Assembly: GCF_014199595.1 (NCBI RefSeq)
Contig: NZ_JACHNX010000005.1
Coordinates: forward strand, 62,001 to 126,000
From: Sphingomonas yabuuchiae
GTDB taxonomy: Bacteria > Pseudomonadota > Alphaproteobacteria > Sphingomonadales > Sphingomonadaceae
Direction: 5' to 3'
DNA: 64,000 nucleotides
Shown here: piece by piece, positions 35,550 through 44,309 of the stretch
Numbering within the stretch: position 1 is the first letter of the stretch
Layout: each line of letters opens with the position of its first letter
Translations under genes and position numbers: made by a program
The notes under the pieces: model-generated
Seen by the model: only the letters and a program-made list of their open reading frames with translations
Database searches by the model: none
Told to the model about the DNA's origin: nothing

Positions 35550-35585
35550 TTGACCGCATATAAAGATATCTTTATATCGTGATCC
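35550..35585 (+). promoter_or_regulatory. promoter with 20-bp perfect palindrome (probable SahR operator)
   Basis: ATATAAAGATATCTTTATAT (35558-35577) is perfectly symmetric. It lies between a good -35 (TTGACC, 35550-35555) and a possible -10 (TATATC, 35573-35578) with 17-bp spacing, so a bound repressor would block RNA polymerase. The predicted start of transcription is at about 35585, next to ATG 35586, hinting at a leaderless mRNA. Identification as the autoregulatory site of the downstream ArsR-type regulator is inferred from position and symmetry. Confidence 0.75.
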
Positions 35586-36548
35586 ATGGCCAACGCGCTC
35601 GAAATCTTTCGCGCCCTTAGCGATCCGACGCGGCTGCGCATCTTGGCGCTGCTCCGCTCGATGGAGCTGTCGGTGGGCGAACTGGCGCAGGTGCTGGGGC
35701 AGAGCCAGCCGCGCGTCAGCCGCCATGTGAAGATCCTGGTCGATGCCGAACTGGCCGAGCGGCGCAAGGAAGGCAGCTGGGTCTTCGTCGCGCTGGGCGA
35801 TCGGGAGGCGGTGGAGCCGATGACCGCGGCGCTCGATCGCTGGACGGCCGATGAGCCCGACCCCTGGATGGTGGCGGACATTGCGCGACTGGCGGCGGTG
35901 CGCGCCGACCGGGCGGCGAGCGCGGCGGCCTGGTTCGAGGATCATGCGGGCGAGTGGGACGCGATCCGTTCGCTCCATGTCGCGGACAGCGAGATCGAAG
36001 AGGCGATGGCGGGCCTGATCGGCCAGGGCGATCTGGGCGCGCTGATTGACATCGGCACCGGCACCGGGCGAATGCTCGAGCTGTTCGGCGACCGGGCCGA
36101 GAGCGCGCTGGGCATCGACCGCTCGTCGGAGATGCTGCGGCTGGCCCGCGCCAAGCTGCACGGCCGCGCCAATACCGAGCTGCGGCAGGCGGACCTTTAT
36201 GCGCTCCCCATGGGCGACGGCGCGGCGGACATCGCGATCCTGCACCATGTCCTCCACTTCGCCCAGCAGCCGGGCGCGGCGATTGCCGAGGCGGCGCGGG
36301 TGCTGGGGCCGGGCGGGCGGTTGCTGATCGCGGACTTCGCGCCGCACGACCGCGAGGAATTGCGGCAAAAGGCGGCGCATAGCCGCCTGGGCTTTGCCGA
36401 CGAACAGATGGCCAGCTGGTTCGGCCCCGCCGGGCTGACACTGGCCGAGACGAGGACGCTGGAGGGCGGCGAACTGACCGTCAAGCTCTGGCTGGGTGTG
36501 AAGAAGGGGCTTCGGCCCGTCGAGACGAATAGGGTGAAGGCGGCATGA
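35586..36548 (+). CDS. sahR: ArsR-family regulator fused to SAM-dependent methyltransferase domain (SahR-like)
   Basis: A 320-residue two-domain protein. Residues 1-90 form an ArsR winged helix (FRALSDPTRLRILALLRSME, then QSQPRVSRHVKILVDAEL) without the usual metal-binding cysteines. From about residue 130 there is a class I methyltransferase fold with motif I LIDIGTGTGRMLELFG near residue 153 and motif post-I LGIDRSSEML. Regulators of this build, called SahR, sense S-adenosylhomocysteine and repress methionine-cycle genes in proteobacteria. Here the stop overlaps metF by four bases and split metH follows, fitting that role. Enzymatic methyl transfer is not excluded. Confidence 0.85.
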   Translation: MANALEIFRALSDPTRLRILALLRSMELSVGELAQVLGQSQPRVSRHVKILVDAELAERRKEGSWVFVALGDREAVEPMTAALDRWTADEPDPWMVADIARLAAVRADRAASAAAWFEDHAGEWDAIRSLHVADSEIEEAMAGLIGQGDLGALIDIGTGTGRMLELFGDRAESALGIDRSSEMLRLARAKLHGRANTELRQADLYALPMGDGAADIAILHHVLHFAQQPGAAIAEAARVLGPGGRLLIADFAPHDREELRQKAAHSRLGFADEQMASWFGPAGLTLAETRTLEGGELTVKLWLGVKKGLRPVETNRVKAA

Positions 36549-37486
36549 CGAACACGATCCTGACCCAGGCCGAAGCGGCGCTGGCGCATGACGAACCGCT
36601 GTTCGCCGATGTCGGCGGCGATATTGCGGTCAGCTTCGAATTCTTCCCGCCCAAGACGGAGAAGATGGATGCGCAGCTCTGGGACGCGATCCGCACGCTG
36701 GAGCCGCTGGACCCGCGCTTCGTCTCGGTGACCTATGGTGCGGGCGGCTCGACCCGCGAACGTACCCATGCGACCGTCGCGCGCATCCAGCGCGAGACGA
36801 CGATGGACGCCGCCGCGCACCTCACCTGCGTCGAGGCGACCCGCGAGGAGATCGATCAGGTCGCGCAGGAATATTGGGCGGCGGGCGTGCGGCATATCGT
36901 GGCGCTGCGCGGCGATCCGCCCGCTGAGGGGGCGCGTTTCGTCAGCCATCCGGGCGGCTATGAGAATGCGGCCGATCTGGTCGCGGGCCTCAAGAAGCTG
37001 CACCCGTTCGAGATTTCGGTCGCGGCCTATCCCGAATGCCACCCGGACTCGGTGGACAAGCAGGCCGATATCGACAATCTGAAGCGCAAGATCGATGCGG
37101 GCGCGACCCGCGCGATCACCCAGTTCTTCTTCTCGCCCGAAGCCTATTTCCGCTTCCGCGATGCGGCGGCGGCGGCGGGGATCACGGCCGAGATCGTGCC
37201 GGGTATCCTGCCGGTGTCGAACGTGGCCCAGACCCGCAAGTTCGCGGCCATGTGCGGGGCGTGCATTCCCGACTGGATGGACCGGCTGTTCGAAGGGCTG
37301 GACGACCATCCCGCCGCGCGTCAACTGGTCGCCGCGACCATCTCGGCCGAAATGTGCCGCCGCCTCTATGCGGGCGGGGTGAAGGGGTTCCACTTCTACA
37401 CCTTGAACCGCGCCGAACTCGCCTATGCGATCAGCCATTTGCTGGGCGTGCGGGGGAAGAAGGCCGAGGCGGTCGCGGCGGCGTGA
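36545..37486 (+). CDS. metF: 5,10-methylenetetrahydrofolate reductase
   Basis: FAD enzyme that makes 5-methyltetrahydrofolate for methionine synthesis. The 313-residue TIM barrel includes VSFEFFPPKTEKMDAQLW with the catalytic glutamate near residue 33, FVSVTYGAGGSTRERT, ALRGDPP for FAD/folate contacts, and AGATRAITQFFFSPEAYFRF. It is translationally coupled to the SahR-like gene and lies ahead of both metH genes, with GC-rich repeats in the 268-bp gap after it. Confidence 0.97.
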   Translation: MTNTILTQAEAALAHDEPLFADVGGDIAVSFEFFPPKTEKMDAQLWDAIRTLEPLDPRFVSVTYGAGGSTRERTHATVARIQRETTMDAAAHLTCVEATREEIDQVAQEYWAAGVRHIVALRGDPPAEGARFVSHPGGYENAADLVAGLKKLHPFEISVAAYPECHPDSVDKQADIDNLKRKIDAGATRAITQFFFSPEAYFRFRDAAAAAGITAEIVPGILPVSNVAQTRKFAAMCGACIPDWMDRLFEGLDDHPAARQLVAATISAEMCRRLYAGGVKGFHFYTLNRAELAYAISHLLGVRGKKAEAVAAA

Positions 37487-37493
37487 CGATGAG

Positions 37494-37689
37494 CCCCCTC
37501 CCGCAGGCGGGAGGGGGTTGGGGGAGGGGCGTTCCACGGGCTGTATCGCTTGCGGCTTTCCCTCCCCCGGCCCCTCCCGCCTGCGGGAGGGGAGAGATGA
37601 ATTCGAGGGTCGGGGTCTGCGACAGCGCATAACCCACGATCCAGGCACGCCCCTCCCGCAGGCGGGAGGGGATGGGGGAGGGCAGGCCA
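37494..37689. repeat. family B repeats filling the metF-metH gap
   Basis: Three hairpin cores (CCCTCCCGCAGGCGGGAGGG at 37497-37516 and close variants at 37571-37592 and 37650-37671) with G/C-rich flanks form nested inverted repeats immediately after metF. They would put strong RNA structure between metF and the first metH gene. Confidence 0.85.
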
Positions 37690-37754
37690 CGGGCGAACCG
37701 ACCGAGGCTCACCACCCGGATGAAAAGAACGCTCGCCAGAGCAGGAGCAAGACG

Positions 37755-38801
37755 ATGACGACCCGCGACACCTTCCTGGCCGAAGCCGCCAAGCGCATCC
37801 TGATCACCGATGGCGCGTTCGGTACCGAGATCCAGAACTGGAAGCTGGACGAGGCGGCCTATGCGGGCACGCTGGGCCTGACCCATGACCAGAAGGGCAA
37901 TAACGACATCCTGGCGCTGACCAAGCCGGAGGTGCCCGAGGCGATCCACCGCGCCTATTTCGAGGCGGGGGCGGATATCGCCGAGACCAACACCTTCTCC
38001 GCCAACCGGATCAGCCAGGCTGATTACGGCGCCGAACATCTGGTGCGCGAGATCAATGTCGAGAGCGCGAAGCTCGCTCGCCGTCTGGCCGACGAATATC
38101 AGGCCAGGGATGGCCGCCCCCGCTTCGTCGCGGGCGCGATCGGGCCGACCAACAAGACGTTGTCGCTGTCGCCGGACGTCAACGATCCGGGTTACCGCGA
38201 AATAGACTTCGATTACCTCAAGGACGTCTACCGCGAACAGATTGATGCGCTGGTCGAGGGCGGCGCGGACTTCATCCTGATCGAGACGGTGTTCGATACG
38301 CTGAACGCCAAGGCCGGGATCATGGCGGTGATCGAGGCGGGCGAGGCGCTGGGCCGAGAAATCCCCATCATGCTGTCGATGACGCTGACCGATCTGTCGG
38401 GTCGCAACCTGTCGGGCCATACGGTCGAGGCCTTCTGGCACGCGGTGCGCCATGCCCGGCCGGTGACGATCGGGCTGAACTGCTCGTTCGGCGCGGAGCA
38501 GCTGCGCCCGCATGTGAAGACGCTGAGCGAAATCTGCGACACGCTGATCATGATCTACCCCAATGCCGGGCTGCCCAACGAACTGGGCGCCTATGACGAA
38601 GCGCCCGTCACCACCGCCGGACTGGTCGGCGAATGGGCGGTCGAGGGGCAGGTCAATGTGCTGGGCGGCTGCTGCGGCTCGACGCCTGCGCATATCAAGG
38701 CGATCGCCGACAAGGTGCGCGGCATGAAGCCCCGCAGCATCCCGACCCCGCCGGTCGTCACCCGCCTGGCCGGGCTGGAGCCGTTCACCATGGCGGCATG
38801 A
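37755..38801 (+). CDS. metH: methionine synthase, homocysteine-binding module (split MetH, N-terminal part)
   Basis: A 348-residue stand-alone homocysteine S-methyltransferase domain, equivalent to the first module of cobalamin-dependent MetH. It starts ILITDGAFGTEIQNWKLDE, and zinc/homocysteine ligands are present as GLNCSFGAEQ near residue 240 and LGGCCGSTPAHIKAI near residue 304. The rest of the enzyme is encoded by the next gene, 128 bases downstream. AGGAGCAAG precedes ATG 37755. Confidence 0.95.
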   Translation: MTTRDTFLAEAAKRILITDGAFGTEIQNWKLDEAAYAGTLGLTHDQKGNNDILALTKPEVPEAIHRAYFEAGADIAETNTFSANRISQADYGAEHLVREINVESAKLARRLADEYQARDGRPRFVAGAIGPTNKTLSLSPDVNDPGYREIDFDYLKDVYREQIDALVEGGADFILIETVFDTLNAKAGIMAVIEAGEALGREIPIMLSMTLTDLSGRNLSGHTVEAFWHAVRHARPVTIGLNCSFGAEQLRPHVKTLSEICDTLIMIYPNAGLPNELGAYDEAPVTTAGLVGEWAVEGQVNVLGGCCGSTPAHIKAIADKVRGMKPRSIPTPPVVTRLAGLEPFTMAA

Positions 38802-38809
38802 CCTGCAAA

Positions 38810-38916
38810 GCCCCTCCCCTTCAGGGGAGGGGTTGGGGGTGGGGCGTCGCCTGCATCCCGGACCTTTGACTGCCTGGACAGGCCCCACCCCAACCCCTCC
38901 CCTGAAGGGGAGGGGC
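38810..38916. repeat. long near-perfect inverted repeat between the two metH genes (family C)
   Basis: Arm 38810-38844 faces arm 38883-38916, complementary over about 34 bases apart from one missing C; each arm itself contains the palindrome CCCCTCCCCT/AGGGGAGGGG. It occupies nearly all of the 128-bp gap between the split metH genes. Confidence 0.88.
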
Positions 38917-38929
38917 TAGGAACAAGACG

Positions 38930-41524
38930 ATGACCAACACCTCCACCAATTTCGTCAATGTCGGCGAGCGGACCAACGTCACCGGCTCGGCGGCGTTCAA
39001 GAAGATGATCCTGGCGGGCGACTATACCCGCGCGGTGGAGGTGGCGCGCAGCCAGGTCGAGAATGGCGCGCAGGTGGTCGACGTCAACATGGACGAAGGG
39101 CTGCTCGACGCCGAATACGCCATGACCACCTTCCTCAAGCTGATCGCCGCCGAGCCCGACATCGCGCGCGTGCCGATCATGATCGACAGCTCGAAATGGA
39201 GCGTGATCGAGGCGGGGCTGAAGTGCGTGTCCGGCAAGCCGATCGTCAACTCGATCAGCATGAAGGAAGGCGAGGAGGCGTTCCTTCATTATGCCCGCCG
39301 CTGCATGGCGTACGGCGCGGCGGTGGTCGTCATGGCGTTCGACGAGGTCGGCCAGGCCGACACCAAAGACCGCAAGGTCGAGATTTGCGCGCGCGCCTAT
39401 GACCTGCTGATGGGGATCGGCTTCCCGCCCGAGGACATCATCTTCGACCCCAATGTCTTCGCGGTCGCGACCGGCATCGAAGAGCATAACAATTACGGCG
39501 TCGACTTCATCGAGGCGTGCCGCGAGATCAAGGCGCGCTGCCCGCACGTCCATATCTCGGGCGGCCTGTCGAACCTGTCGTTCAGCTTCCGCGGCAACGA
39601 GCCGGTCCGCCGCGCGATGCACTCGGTGTTCCTCTACCACGCCATCCCGGCGGGCATGGACATGGCGATCGTCAATGCGGGTCAGCTCGACGTGTACGAC
39701 ACGATCGATCCCGAGCTGCGCACGGCCTGCGAGGATGTCGTGCTCAACCGCGATCCCGAAGCCGGTGAACGGCTGGTCGCGCTGGCCGAACGCTATCGCG
39801 GCACCGATGCGGTGGCGGAGAAGCAGGCCGCCGAATGGCGCAGCCTGCCCGTCACCAAGCGGCTGGAATATGCGCTGGTCAAGGGCATCGACGCGCATGT
39901 CGTCGACGATACCGAGGAGTGCCGGCAAGCGTTCGCACGGCCCATCGAGGTGATCGAAGGCCCGCTGATGGACGGCATGAACGTCGTCGGCGACCTGTTC
40001 GGCTCGGGCAAGATGTTCCTACCGCAGGTGGTGAAGTCGGCCCGCGTCATGAAGAAGGCGGTGGCGCACCTGCTGCCCTTCATCGAGGCGGCGAAGGAAC
40101 CCGGCGCCAAGGGCAAGGGCAAGATCGTGCTCGCGACCGTGAAGGGCGACGTGCATGATATCGGCAAGAACATCGTCGGCGTCGTGCTCCAGTGCAACGG
40201 CTTCGAGGTGGTCGATCTGGGCGTCATGGTGCCGTGGTCGAAGATCATCGCCTCGGCGGTCGAGCATGATGCCGACATGATCGGCCTGTCGGGCCTGATC
40301 ACCCCGTCGCTCGACGAGATGGTGACGGTCGGTGAGGAGATGCAGCGCGCGGGCATGACCATGCCGCTGCTGATCGGCGGCGCGACGACCTCGAAGGTGC
40401 ACACCGCGCTGCGCATCGCGCCCGCCTATTCGGGGCCGGTGGTCCATGTCCTCGACGCCAGCCGCGCGGTCGGCGTAGCGACGACACTCGTGTCCGATAC
40501 CCAGCGCGATCCTTATGTCGCGCAGGTTGCCGCCGATTACGAAGCCGTCCGCAAGGCACGCGAGGGCAAGGGGGCCAATGCCCTCCTGCCGCTGGAGGAA
40601 GCCCGTGCGCGCGGCTTCGTCGCGGACATGGCGTTGAAGGCGGGCGAGCCCCAGCAGCCGGGCGTGCATGTCTATCAGGACTGGGACCTGTCCGACCTGC
40701 GCGACTATATCGACTGGACGCCGTTCTTCCGCGCCTGGGAACTGGCGGGCAATTTTCCCGCCATCCTGACCGACGAAGTGGTCGGCGAGAGCGCCAGCGG
40801 GCTGTATGCCGATGCGCAAGCCATGCTCGACACGATCATTGCCGAAAAGTGGCTGACCGCGCGCGGCGTGGCCGCGCTGTGGCCGTGCCGCCGCGATGGC
40901 GACGACGTGATCCTGACCGCAGGGGGGGAGGAAACCCGCATCCCGTTCCTCCGCCAGCAGATCGCAAAGCGCGAAGGCCGCGCCAATATGTGCCTGACCG
41001 ACTTCATCGATCCGGCGGGCGACTGGATCGGCGGCTTTGCGGTGGGCATCCACGGCATCGACGCGCATATCGAACGCTTCCGCAGCGGGCATGACGATTA
41101 TAACGACATCCTGCTCAAGGCACTGGCCGACCGTCTGGCCGAGGCCTTTGCCGAGCGCCTCCATGCGCATGTCCGCACCGACCTGTGGGGCTATGCTGCG
41201 GGCGAGCAGCTGACCAACGAGGCGCTGATTCGTGAGCAGTATCGCGGCATCCGCCCCGCGCCGGGCTATCCCGCCTGCCCCGAACACAGCATCAAGCGGA
41301 CGCTGTTCGACCTGCTGGGCGCGGAACAGGCGGTCGGGTTGGAGCTGACCGACAGCTTCGCGATGCTGCCGACGGCGGCGGTCAGCGGCTTCTATTTCGG
41401 GCACGCCCAGGCGGAATATTTCGGCGTGGCGCGGATCGGTGAGGATCAGGTGGCGGACTATGCCGTGCGGCGCGGCGTCGATGTGGCGCAGGCCACACGT
41501 TGGTTACGCCCTAATCTGGATTGA
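38930..41524 (+). CDS. metH: methionine synthase, folate/cobalamin/activation modules (split MetH, C-terminal part)
   Basis: The remaining MetH modules in one 864-residue protein. The methyl-folate (pterin) domain begins [16 protein letters not shown], with [12 protein letters not shown] and [15 protein letters not shown]; a helical cap precedes the cobalamin-binding Rossmann domain with [19 protein letters not shown] near residue 406 (His lower ligand); the C-terminal AdoMet-dependent reactivation domain includes [16 protein letters not shown] near residue 775. With the 348-residue upstream protein it should assemble a full B12-dependent methionine synthase. Confidence 0.96.
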   Translation: MTNTSTNFVNVGERTNVTGSAAFKKMILAGDYTRAVEVARSQVENGAQVVDVNMDEGLLDAEYAMTTFLKLIAAEPDIARVPIMIDSSKWSVIEAGLKCVSGKPIVNSISMKEGEEAFLHYARRCMAYGAAVVVMAFDEVGQADTKDRKVEICARAYDLLMGIGFPPEDIIFDPNVFAVATGIEEHNNYGVDFIEACREIKARCPHVHISGGLSNLSFSFRGNEPVRRAMHSVFLYHAIPAGMDMAIVNAGQLDVYDTIDPELRTACEDVVLNRDPEAGERLVALAERYRGTDAVAEKQAAEWRSLPVTKRLEYALVKGIDAHVVDDTEECRQAFARPIEVIEGPLMDGMNVVGDLFGSGKMFLPQVVKSARVMKKAVAHLLPFIEAAKEPGAKGKGKIVLATVKGDVHDIGKNIVGVVLQCNGFEVVDLGVMVPWSKIIASAVEHDADMIGLSGLITPSLDEMVTVGEEMQRAGMTMPLLIGGATTSKVHTALRIAPAYSGPVVHVLDASRAVGVATTLVSDTQRDPYVAQVAADYEAVRKAREGKGANALLPLEEARARGFVADMALKAGEPQQPGVHVYQDWDLSDLRDYIDWTPFFRAWELAGNFPAILTDEVVGESASGLYADAQAMLDTIIAEKWLTARGVAALWPCRRDGDDVILTAGGEETRIPFLRQQIAKREGRANMCLTDFIDPAGDWIGGFAVGIHGIDAHIERFRSGHDDYNDILLKALADRLAEAFAERLHAHVRTDLWGYAAGEQLTNEALIREQYRGIRPAPGYPACPEHSIKRTLFDLLGAEQAVGLELTDSFAMLPTAAVSGFYFGHAQAEYFGVARIGEDQVADYAVRRGVDVAQATRWLRPNLD

Positions 41525-41685
41525 TAATCTTTGCTTTTATTGCGTCTAACTTCCTAACAAATCGCCATTTCATGGCTGATCGAACTGTTCTGTACGCTTG
41601 CAAGTGTAGGCATGCTCGCTACCCTTGACGCTTGACCGGGAGTGTCGCCAAGGCGGCGTTCCCGTTGGCGGGGGACGGGGGTTAG

Positions 41686-42843
41686 GTGCCGAGCAGGGCG
41701 TTTGAGATCGAGATCAGCAATTTCGAGTTGATTGCGGCATGTTGGGGGCCGGGTGTGGCGGACCATGTCGCACACCGCATCGCGACCCGGCTGTGCGAAT
41801 TCGGGTTGCGGATCGAGCAGGATACGGCGCGCCGGCGCTTTCGAGTCTTGGGCGACGTCGCGCATGACGGGCCTGTGCCTGAGGACCGACTGGCCGATCT
41901 GTCCTATCGCCTGACCGCCGAACCGATCGATATCGAGGCGATGACCGGCGAACCCGGTGCGGGTGTCCATGCGGTGATGACCTGGCAGAATGACGAGCCG
42001 CCCCGGTATCGCGGGCCGCGCGACGTGCGGCGCGATCATGGCGACGACGGATTGTCGCTCTACAGGAACGACATGCACCTGATCGCCCGGGCCTTTCGCT
42101 GCGCGGCCGAGGGGCGGATGGCGGCGCATTGGCAGCCGGTCCGTCATCATGCCGACCCGTCGCGCATCCTCTATCATGAGGGGCTGGTCCGCTTCGACGA
42201 CCCCGGCGCGGGGCTGTCCCCATCGACGCTCTTTCCCGCGCTGGAGCGGACGGGGATCGCCTCGACCTTCGACCGGGTGATGGTGCGCCATGTGCTGGAT
42301 GAACTGCGGGCGCATCCCGACGCAGTGCTGGCTGTCAATATTTCGGCCAACTCGGCACATCTGAACGGCTGGTGGCGCGGTGTCCTGACCATGCTGGCCG
42401 CGCAGCCCGACCTTGCCGCACGGCTGGTCGTCGAGATCACCGAAACCGAGCCGATCACGCATATCCATGACGCGATCGCCTTCGCCCGCGCGCTGCGCGC
42501 GACGGGGGCGACGCTGGCACTCGACGATTTCGGGGCGGGCTTCACCTCGATCCGCCAGTTGATGGATCTGGTGCCCGCGCTGGTGAAGGTCGACGGCCTG
42601 TTCCTGCAACGGGCGATGCGCGATCGCGAACCCTGTCACAGCCTGCCGCATCTGGTCGGCCTGATCCGCGAACTGGGGGGCACGGTGATCGTCGAGGGTG
42701 TCGAAACCCAGACCATGGCCGACCTCGCCTATGTCAGCGGCGCGGTGTGGCAGCAGGGTTATCATCACGGCCGCCCTTCCGCCGCCCGACGCGGCACCGA
42801 ACAGGCCGAGCCGGTGGCGCGCATCGTGGCTGGCAGAGGTTGA
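41686..42843 (+). CDS. EAL-domain cyclic-di-GMP phosphodiesterase with degenerate GGDEF-like N-terminus
   Basis: A 385-residue soluble signalling protein beginning at GTG 41686. The first 130 residues resemble a GGDEF fold (FELIAACWGPGVADHVAHR) but lack any GGDEF motif. The EAL domain keeps the metal and catalytic residues: E165 in YHEGLVRF (E-G-L instead of E-A-L), NISANS, EITETEP, LDDFGAGFTS, KVDG, VEGVET and QGYHHGRPS. It is therefore probably active in degrading c-di-GMP, although the altered EGL could weaken it. It lies 119 bases upstream of the GntA-like operon, which has its own FNR-type site. Confidence 0.87.
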   Translation: MPSRAFEIEISNFELIAACWGPGVADHVAHRIATRLCEFGLRIEQDTARRRFRVLGDVAHDGPVPEDRLADLSYRLTAEPIDIEAMTGEPGAGVHAVMTWQNDEPPRYRGPRDVRRDHGDDGLSLYRNDMHLIARAFRCAAEGRMAAHWQPVRHHADPSRILYHEGLVRFDDPGAGLSPSTLFPALERTGIASTFDRVMVRHVLDELRAHPDAVLAVNISANSAHLNGWWRGVLTMLAAQPDLAARLVVEITETEPITHIHDAIAFARALRATGATLALDDFGAGFTSIRQLMDLVPALVKVDGLFLQRAMRDREPCHSLPHLVGLIRELGGTVIVEGVETQTMADLAYVSGAVWQQGYHHGRPSAARRGTEQAEPVARIVAGRG

Positions 42844-42865
42844 GCAACCTCGATCAACTATGCGA

Positions 42866-42879
42866 TTGATCCCTATCAA
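42866..42879 (+). promoter_or_regulatory. perfect FNR/FixK/Dnr-type box
   Basis: TTGAT-CCCT-ATCAA matches the FNR-family consensus TTGAT-N4-ATCAA exactly. A further ATCAA half-site lies at 42853-42857. The centre (42872.5) is 84-97 bases before ATG 42963; a T/A-rich stretch (TTTATT, 42903-42908) about 30 bases downstream could be the -10 of an activated class II promoter. No FNR-type gene is in the window. Confidence 0.7.
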
Positions 42880-42962
42880 TATCACTGAGGAATGATCTGC
42901 AATTTATTGGGATTGCGTCACCTTTCGGAACGTCCCGTTTCAGCGCGGCGTTGGGTCATCCC

Positions 42963-43682
42963 ATGTCAGATACGATCAGCAGCCTCTTTCCCGCTCAAGA
43001 CCCCAGCGAGCCGGAATCCTCCGCCATGCTTCGCGCCCATATTGCGCAGGCCGATTTTCCGTGCGTCGGCGCAAAGGCGGCGATGGCGCGCGGGACACTG
43101 GAAATCCTGGGCGCGCGCGACATCGCCAGCGCCTGGGACGATCTGCGTATTCACGATTGCCTGCGCCGTTTCGCCGAGCGTTACCGGGCCGAGCCGCAGC
43201 TCTTCCGCAGCCTTGCCGTGGTCTTTGGCGGGCCGGAGACGCTCGACGAAGCCGCGTTCGAGCGGGCGGTCTGGTCGCGTATCCAGTCGCTGTCGGACAA
43301 GGATGTCTGGCTGGGCCAGGATTGGGACAGGCGAGTCAGCGCCGATCCCGACGATCCGCATTTCTCGCTGTCCTTTGGAGGCGAGGCGTTTTTCGTCGTG
43401 GGACTACACCCGAATGCCAGCCGCCCCGCGCGCCGCTTCCCGCGCCCGGCCATGATCTTCAACCTGCACGACCAGTTCGAAATCCTGCGCGCGCAGGGGA
43501 AGTACGAGACGATGCGCGAGAAGATCCTGATGCGCGACGAGGCACTGGCGGGTTCGCGCAATCCGATGCTCGCCCGCCATGGCGAATTGAGCGAAGCGCG
43601 CCAGTATAGTGGCCGCGTGGTCGAGGAGGGCTGGCGCTGTCCCTTCCATTATGCGGGCGGTGCGAGCGAGGCCAAGCCATGA
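42963..43682 (+). CDS. gntA: haem-dependent N-oxygenase, GntA / YqcI-YcgG family
   Basis: A 239-residue protein of the YqcI/YcgG family, named after GntA, the haem-dependent guanidino N-hydroxylase of guanitoxin biosynthesis. Hallmarks are DFPCVGAKAAMARGTLEIL near residue 31, GLHPNASRPARRFPRPAMIF and FNLHDQFEILRAQGKYE, and the C-terminal SEARQYSGRVVEEGW plus CPF. The family binds haem through conserved His/Cys positions and hydroxylates amine or guanidine nitrogens. No guanitoxin cluster is present, so the natural substrate (for example an arginine derivative) is unknown. It is coupled by four bases to a DUF1989 gene. Confidence 0.82.
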   Translation: MSDTISSLFPAQDPSEPESSAMLRAHIAQADFPCVGAKAAMARGTLEILGARDIASAWDDLRIHDCLRRFAERYRAEPQLFRSLAVVFGGPETLDEAAFERAVWSRIQSLSDKDVWLGQDWDRRVSADPDDPHFSLSFGGEAFFVVGLHPNASRPARRFPRPAMIFNLHDQFEILRAQGKYETMREKILMRDEALAGSRNPMLARHGELSEARQYSGRVVEEGWRCPFHYAGGASEAKP

Positions 43683-44275
43683 GCGGCCGGACCGTGGAAA
43701 TCCCCCCGCGCAGCGGCGACGCGTTCCGCATGGCGAAGGGTGATAGCCTGACCGTGATCGATCCACGCGGGCGGCAGGTGGCCGATCTGCTCGCCTTCAA
43801 TGCCGATGACCTGGATGAGGTGATTTCGTCAGGTCGTACGCTCGACTATGCCGAGACGATCCGGCTGACGACGGGGCACAAGCTCTATTCCAACCGGTCG
43901 CGGGTGATGCTGGAGATCGTCGAGGATCAGGTCGGGATGCACGACTTCCTGCTGACGCCCTGCTCGGTCGATACGTTCGACCATTTCTATCCCGACCTGC
44001 CGCGCCATCGCGGGTGCTTCGGCAATCTGGCGGCCGCGCTGGAGCCTTACGGCGTCACGCCGGACCGGATCCCGGTGGCCTTCAACTGCTTCATGAACGT
44101 GCCGATCGATGGGACGACCGGCAAGCTGGAGGTGCTGCCCCCGTTGAGCAAGGCGGGGGACCATATCCGCTTCGTGGCGCATATGGACCTGGTGATCGGG
44201 CTGACGGCATGCTCGGCGCCCGCGTCCAATGGGGGAAGCTTCAAGCCGATCGAGTATAGGGTCGAGCGCGGCTAA
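43679..44275 (+). CDS. DUF1989 / urea carboxylase-associated family protein
   Basis: A 198-residue protein of the DUF1989 family (annotated in other organisms next to urea carboxylase or guanidine-degrading enzymes). It shows IPPRSGDAFRMAKGDSLTVI, the Cys-His rich segment HDFLLTPCSVDTFDHFYPD, NCFMNVPIDGTTGKLEVLPP and the conserved end FVAHMDLVIGLTACSAP. The four-base overlap with gntA implies a joint pathway; it may bind or process the N-oxygenated product. Enzymatic activity is not established for the family. Confidence 0.85.
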   Translation: MSGRTVEIPPRSGDAFRMAKGDSLTVIDPRGRQVADLLAFNADDLDEVISSGRTLDYAETIRLTTGHKLYSNRSRVMLEIVEDQVGMHDFLLTPCSVDTFDHFYPDLPRHRGCFGNLAAALEPYGVTPDRIPVAFNCFMNVPIDGTTGKLEVLPPLSKAGDHIRFVAHMDLVIGLTACSAPASNGGSFKPIEYRVERG

Positions 44276-44276
44276 C

Positions 44277-44304
44277 GAATTCCTCCCCTGCAAGGGGAGG
44301 AATA
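44277..44304. repeat. family C short palindrome, copy 3
   Basis: ATTCCTCCCCTG and CAAGGGGAGGAAT face each other between the convergent DUF1989 and phoK genes; a likely bidirectional stop. Confidence 0.75.
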
Positions 44305-44309
44305 GATAC

